A DNA stretch of 64,000 bases from Dielma fastidiosa. Lineage in GTDB: Bacteria; Bacillota_I; Bacilli_A; Erysipelotrichales; Erysipelotrichaceae. This document shows, piece by piece, positions 59,424-64,000 of this stretch. The notes below the pieces were generated by a model. The model ran no database searches. It was not told the origin of the DNA and saw only the letters and a program-made list of their open reading frames with translations. The translations under genes were made by a program, and so were the position numbers. Location of the stretch: the NCBI RefSeq assembly GCF_000313565.1, contig NZ_HE578924.1, positions 170,572-234,571 on the forward strand. Direction: 5' to 3'. The stretch's first letter is position 1. Each line of letters starts with the position of its first letter.

Positions 59424-60626
59424 TTATTCAGTAGGACTGACAGATACAGCTGTAGATTGAACGCCGTCAACCAGTTCAACAACTAATACTGATTTAATTG
59501 GAGTATGTGTTTCATCAAATGTAAAGTCACCAGTAACACCTGAGAAATTAACTTCAGTCAATGCTTTTTGAATTGCTGCAGTATCAGTTGAGCCGGCTGT
59601 TTCAATTGCCTGGATCAAAAGATTAGTAGCATCAAAGGCAAGCGCTGCAAACATTGCCGGTTCTTCACCATATTCAGCTTTAAATGCATCGATGAATGCC
59701 TGTAATTTATCAGAAGCGCCAACTGTTGTATAAGCAGTTGTAAAGAAAACATCATTCAGTGCAGATGCACCTGCTAATTCTACTAAAGTCGTTGAGTCAA
59801 AACCATCAGCACCAATAATTGGAACATTAATGCCCATATCTCTTGCTTGTTTGATGATCAGCCCAGCTTCATTATAATAACCCGGGATGTATAATACGTC
59901 AAATTCTTTAGAAGCTAATGTAGTTAAAACAGAAGAGAAATCAGTATCTTTATCCTGATAAGATTCACTGGCTACAATTGTACCGCCAAGTTTTTCAAAT
60001 TGTTCTGTAAAGGCTTCTTTTAAACCTAAAGCGTAATCACTTGAAGATGAACCATAAATTGCTGCTTTCTGAGCTGACAGGTTATCAACAGCATATTGAG
60101 CCATAGCAGCACCCTGATAAGAATCTTCAAAGCAAACACGGAATACATAATCATATACAGCTGATGTAGGATCATCAGGATTAACTAATGTTTGATTATT
60201 AGCGGTAGCGCTTGGTGAAATTACCGGCACTTTCGCATCATTCAAAATCGGATAACTAGCTGCAGATGCACCAGAAGTCGCAGGACCTACCACGCCAGCA
60301 ACGCCGTCTGATACAAGCTTTGTAGACAAGCTGACAGATTCAGTCGGATCTGACTTGTCATCATATTCAACAGCTACATACTTATCACTGCCGGCTGCTT
60401 CATTGGCCAATTTGATTGCAAGATGAGAACCCTTGCTTTCAGCTGTGCCATAATCAGCAACATCGCCAGTCAATTCATAGTGCAGACCAATCTTGACTGC
60501 ATCAGTACCTGCGGTACCGGAATCGTTAGGTGTATCCGGAGTACCGGAACCAGAGTCATTACTGCATGCCGTTAATGTCATTGCGGAAAGGCAGGCAACG
60601 GCAAACACTTTCATTAATTTTTTCAT
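59424..60626 (-). CDS. livJ: branched-chain amino acid-binding lipoprotein LivJ
   Basis: 400 residues: lipobox LTAC, Ser/Gly/Asp linker, then periplasmic-binding fold type I (VKIGLHYELTGDVADYGTAESKGSHLAIKLAN, VAGVVGPATSGASAASYPILNDAKVPVISPSAT). Held outside the membrane. ATG 60626 has AAGGAG upstream. First gene of livJHMGF. Confidence 0.95.
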   Translation of the reverse strand: MKKLMKVFAVACLSAMTLTACSNDSGSGTPDTPNDSGTAGTDAVKIGLHYELTGDVADYGTAESKGSHLAIKLANEAAGSDKYVAVEYDDKSDPTESVSLSTKLVSDGVAGVVGPATSGASAASYPILNDAKVPVISPSATANNQTLVNPDDPTSAVYDYVFRVCFEDSYQGAAMAQYAVDNLSAQKAAIYGSSSSDYALGLKEAFTEQFEKLGGTIVASESYQDKDTDFSSVLTTLASKEFDVLYIPGYYNEAGLIIKQARDMGINVPIIGADGFDSTTLVELAGASALNDVFFTTAYTTVGASDKLQAFIDAFKAEYGEEPAMFAALAFDATNLLIQAIETAGSTDTAAIQKALTEVNFSGVTGDFTFDETHTPIKSVLVVELVDGVQSTAVSVSPTE

Positions 60627-60659
60627 ATGAACTATCTCCTTTGTCATTTGATAGTTATT

Positions 60660-60687
60660 AGTATATTACATTTTCAGTTTTTTTCAA
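60660..60687 (-). promoter_or_regulatory. liv operon promoter
   Basis: TTGAAA (60682-60687), 16-bp spacer, TATACT (60660-60665), 34 bp before the livJ start. Confidence 0.7.
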
Positions 60688-60807
60688 TAGCTTATTACAT
60701 CTTTTTACATATTTTTTTGATAATTTTCATGTTTTCATAGCAAGCAGCGTCATTTTTAGTTCTATTTTCGAACATCCATGCTGAAATAATACTTAAAGCC
60801 AGTAAAA

Positions 60808-60838
60808 AGGAAGGGCATAAGTGCTATGACACCTTCCT
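60808..60838 (-). terminator. terminator of the SLH surface-protein gene
   Basis: Stem aggaagg/ccttcct with inner pairs CATA/TATG and five Ts on the minus strand, 20 bp after the stop. Confidence 0.8.
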
Positions 60839-60858
60839 ATAAAAATCTTTTCTGCTTA

Positions 60859-63800
60859 TTATTGTTGGGGGATAATCAAAATTTCGCCTGGATAAATTAT
60901 GGTTGAAAGTGTTTTTCCATTGCTAACAGCCAATGTATACATATCCACATTATACATTCTTGCGATACTCCAGAAACAATCACCAAATTTAACTGTATAT
61001 GTCTCTTTATTCTTTTCAGGTGTATCTGCCTGTGGTTTTGAAGCTGATATTACTGTTGCTATACCAAAAATATCAAACTTGTAGTCTTTTCCATCGATGT
61101 TCTTAATCTGATTTTTAACAGCAGTCCCGTTTTCAAAGTACATCCACTGACCGGCATCATTTTGAGTCCAGCCCTGATCAAGCGTTCCATTCATTGTCAG
61201 CTTAATAAAACGATGAATTATAGCGGATACTTCTGCTCTAGTCACGATTCCCTGCGGATCAAACCTATTCTCTGATTTACCAGCCAGGATACCGGCCATC
61301 TGCAGCTGCTTTACTGCATCTGCTGCCTCAGCAGAAATTTTTGAAGCATCCGCGAAGATATTTTCAGCATAGATAGCCGGTAAATTCATTTTCATTGCCT
61401 TCGTGTAATTGAATAAGATCAATGCCATTTCTTCACGGGTTATTGCTGAATCAGGAGCAAAGGCAGCTGATGTTTTACCGCTCATTATATCTTTTGTATT
61501 TACCCATTCCACATAACCCATGTAATAGGCATCCTTCTTTACATCGGTAAAACTGCTCTTTGTATAACCGCTGATATCCGCATTAGCCATTCTGCCCAAT
61601 ATAGCAGCAAGTGTTCCCCTGCTTACAGCGGCATCAGGACTATAGCTAACATCATTCGTGCCCGCTAATAAACCACGGTTCACCATAAACTGAATGTCAT
61701 CCTTGGCCCAATGATTTAAGATATCATTAAAGTTAGCCGCTGCATTATAACCCACTCCATATAATGAGAAATGATTGGTAGTGAAACGTAATAGTTTATT
61801 TTCTGCATCATATACAGAATTTGCAATTGCCGCCGCATTCCCCACTTCATCAATATAAACAGCAAATACATCACTCGCTTTTTCGCCAGCTTGTGAAGTA
61901 TACGGTATAGTTACTGAAACCAAGCCAGTACCAAAATCTGACACACGTTTGCTGCCATATGAAGCAGTCAAACTAAATACCGGACGTTCACCAATTAAAT
62001 GCTTAATACTGGCTGTGAGCTTATTATTATCTTGTTTGACAACAGTAATATTCACATCTGCCTTTGCCTGACGATAAATTTCTTTTATTGCCACTAGATT
62101 CATATCTATCTGAATATCCGGATTATCTAATACAAGCACCGTATTCACAATTTTTTTATTAATTATCGTTTCCTGCGTAACCTTAGGTAAATTGACAGTA
62201 ACACCGCTGCCTGTCAAATTATTGGTATCAACATGTATCACAAGCGAGATACCGCTTTTTGGATCGCCGTTTTCCTTTGCTTCTGCTTCAGCTTGTTTTA
62301 CAGCATCTTTAATAATCTGTTCAGGGAGTGTAACAATTGTATTGCCGCTCTCGTCAACATTACCTTCCACCTTAATCTCACCTTCTGTAATGGTGCTTGG
62401 TGTTTCATCCGTGGATGGTTTGCTTGAAGGTCTGCTGCCGCCGCTTGAAGCAGTATAGGTTCCTGTTTTAATTGCCGCCTTAAAAGTATCAACAGCTGTG
62501 TCCAGCGCATCTATTGCATCTTGAACTTCTGATAAAGTTGTCACTGTGTCTATTGCATCCTCAGCTTCACTAATTGCATCAGTGAGTGCCTTCATTTCAG
62601 CTGTTGTGACAAACTTAGTACCACTTGAAACCGACGAAGCAGGCTGATTGCTGACAGTTACGTTATTCTTTGCTTGAATTGCTGCGGTAATTGCCGTATC
62701 AAGTGCAGTAGTATCGGGTGGAACTGTCACTTTTGCGCTGCCAGATTTACTTGAATCGGCATTTGAGGTGGCTTTTACGGTCAGTGTTGATGCAGTCTCA
62801 TCTTCTGCGATGGTTAAAAGGCCAGTATTACTGATTGTTGTACCGGATTTCTCGTTGCCGGAAACAGACCAAGTCACTGATAGATCAGAAATATTTATAC
62901 TACTGACAATAGCATTAAATTGTTGTGTTTTCCCGACATTTACTTTTTTGTCTTTCGGAGAAACAACCACTGAAACAATAGCCGGAGATATTGAATCAGG
63001 TATTATGCCCGATACAATACCACCATTGATTACAATTTGACTAGAGGCTGATGCAGTGATTGCAATACCACTAGAAGTTTCTGCGCAAACTGTACCGCCA
63101 TTGATTGTGATCGTACCACTTCCATTGTTATATATTGCATAACCTGCTCCTGACACTGCGACTTTGCCGGCATTGATTTTGATATCCCCAGTGCCCAAAT
63201 TCATGATGGCTGCAGATGCACCTATCAATACACCTATTTTATCCATAGAGCTGTCAGTCACTGTAAGACTCGCATTATTTTCTAATTGTATCGTACCAAA
63301 GACAGCATTGCTAGAAACGGTTTTTCCGTTTAAATCAATTGTAAGGGTCTTGCCAGAAATCTTTACGCCAGTGCTACCAAGATCAATGTTTGAATTAATC
63401 TTTAACGTATCGCCGGAATTTGCATTTTCTATCGCATCAGCAAGACTAGCGTAAGAATCTTTTATAAGACCTTCACTCGATATAACGTCAACAGCACCAG
63501 CAATTTGTTGAGTTGGGAAAACCTTGCCAACTGTACCACTTGTTTTATTATAATAATTATTTAGATTATCATAGGTTACCCCTGTGCCATTTGTATTGAA
63601 ATATACTGAATAGCCTTGAGGAACTGATGTATTTTCTACTGTACCACCATTTACTTCAAGAATTATTGCCGCTGGTGACGGCACGGCATTAAGATAAATC
63701 GCACTGCTGCCATTAGAAGCATTGGTAACTTTTGCCACATCGCTGATAGTTATTTTACCGGCAGAAACATTATAGATTGTATGTTTTATATTGGCTGATA

Positions 63801-64000
63801 CTGTACCGCCGCTGATATTAACCGTACCAAGAGATCTATTGTAAATTGCATAACCAGCACTCGCTGATACTGTACCACTTGATATTTTAATATTGCCATC
63901 TGTTGAATTAAGAATTACAGTACCCTTCAAAGCCGAAATAATGCCGCCGCTGATTTCTACTGAACCTGAAGAATAATTAGCGATTGTATAACTACTGATT
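60859..64000 (-). CDS. large surface protein with beta-helix, Ig-like, FIVAR, SLH and LysM parts (5' end outside window)
   Basis: At least 1047 residues; no start in the window, as the frame is open to 64000. Order: beta-helix repeats of the kind GTVNISGGTVSA...YAIYN.SAG (first 315), BIG2 Ig-like (about 320-405), FIVAR-like helical (about 405-490), Ser/Pro linker, a beta-rich part, three SLH motifs from about 730 (ILNHWAKDDIQFM; VKKDAYYMGYVEWV; AEAADAVKQLQMAGIL), a cell-wall repeat (WMYFENGTAVKNQI), C-terminal LysM (YTVKFGDCFWSIARMYNV). SLH plus LysM should bind the protein to the wall. Confidence 0.88.
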   Translation of the reverse strand, partial: ISSYTIANYSSGSVEISGGIISALKGTVILNSTDGNIKISSGTVSASAGYAIYNRSLGTVNISGGTVSANIKHTIYNVSAGKITISDVAKVTNASNGSSAIYLNAVPSPAAIILEVNGGTVENTSVPQGYSVYFNTNGTGVTYDNLNNYYNKTSGTVGKVFPTQQIAGAVDVISSEGLIKDSYASLADAIENANSGDTLKINSNIDLGSTGVKISGKTLTIDLNGKTVSSNAVFGTIQLENNASLTVTDSSMDKIGVLIGASAAIMNLGTGDIKINAGKVAVSGAGYAIYNNGSGTITINGGTVCAETSSGIAITASASSQIVINGGIVSGIIPDSISPAIVSVVVSPKDKKVNVGKTQQFNAIVSSINISDLSVTWSVSGNEKSGTTISNTGLLTIAEDETASTLTVKATSNADSSKSGSAKVTVPPDTTALDTAITAAIQAKNNVTVSNQPASSVSSGTKFVTTAEMKALTDAISEAEDAIDTVTTLSEVQDAIDALDTAVDTFKAAIKTGTYTASSGGSRPSSKPSTDETPSTITEGEIKVEGNVDESGNTIVTLPEQIIKDAVKQAEAEAKENGDPKSGISLVIHVDTNNLTGSGVTVNLPKVTQETIINKKIVNTVLVLDNPDIQIDMNLVAIKEIYRQAKADVNITVVKQDNNKLTASIKHLIGERPVFSLTASYGSKRVSDFGTGLVSVTIPYTSQAGEKASDVFAVYIDEVGNAAAIANSVYDAENKLLRFTTNHFSLYGVGYNAAANFNDILNHWAKDDIQFMVNRGLLAGTNDVSYSPDAAVSRGTLAAILGRMANADISGYTKSSFTDVKKDAYYMGYVEWVNTKDIMSGKTSAAFAPDSAITREEMALILFNYTKAMKMNLPAIYAENIFADASKISAEAADAVKQLQMAGILAGKSENRFDPQGIVTRAEVSAIIHRFIKLTMNGTLDQGWTQNDAGQWMYFENGTAVKNQIKNIDGKDYKFDIFGIATVISASKPQADTPEKNKETYTVKFGDCFWSIARMYNVDMYTLAVSNGKTLSTIIYPGEILIIPQQ

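Overview
The window comes from the chromosome of a low-GC Gram-positive bacterium. Evidence: strong AGGAGG ribosome-binding sites, secG-rnr-smpB-ssrA gene order, CarD regulators, lipoproteins with lipoboxes and an SLH/LysM surface protein. An anaerobic gut Firmicute of the Erysipelotrichia type is my best guess, but that rests on general resemblance only.

Layout. 1-8002 is chromosome: a DUF4177 gene, a lipoprotein, a DcuS/DcuR-type two-component pair beside an exported FAD/FMN reductase (probably anaerobic respiration with a fumarate-like acceptor), and a T-box-controlled PHP phosphatase/NeuD-like acyltransferase pair. 8003-11218 is a very AT-rich stretch with one large gene, a GHKL ATPase fused to a PD-(D/E)XK-type nuclease, which looks like an acquired defence gene. 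11219-46729 is an essentially complete prophage (siphovirus, HK97-type head) integrated in the 3' end of ssrA and bounded by an 18-bp imperfect repeat. 46713-51314 is the ssrA-smpB-capA-rnr-secG cluster. 51446-55357 holds a methyltransferase, enolase and two CarD-like genes. 55356-60687 is a complete livJHMGF branched-chain amino acid ABC operon with a CBS-ACT protein. The right edge is the 3' part of a large cell-surface gene.

Prophage logic. The integrase and a CI-like repressor are on the plus strand at the right. A Cro-like gene, many small early genes, a DnaD-type initiator, a sliding clamp and a ubiquitin-like cassette follow leftwards on the minus strand: a C-terminal-glycine ubiquitin-like protein, an E1/ThiF, a helical protein and an E2-like protein, related to PRTRC systems. 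Next come a half HsdS, a second tyrosine recombinase, an ArpU-type late regulator, HNH, terminase, portal, protease, capsid, tail, two receptor-binding candidates, lysis genes and a small cargo module with its own regulator.

Most notable: (1) the clamp-linked ubiquitin-like conjugation cassette; (2) a -1 frameshift signal with a large hairpin that would add an Ig-like domain to the major capsid protein; (3) a G10 tract at codons 9-12 of a putative receptor-binding gene, a likely on/off switch; (4) a second -1 frameshift site in the tail chaperones; (5) four early genes broken by 1-2 nt changes, three of them at poly-A runs; (6) the solitary ATPase-nuclease gene beside the attachment site.
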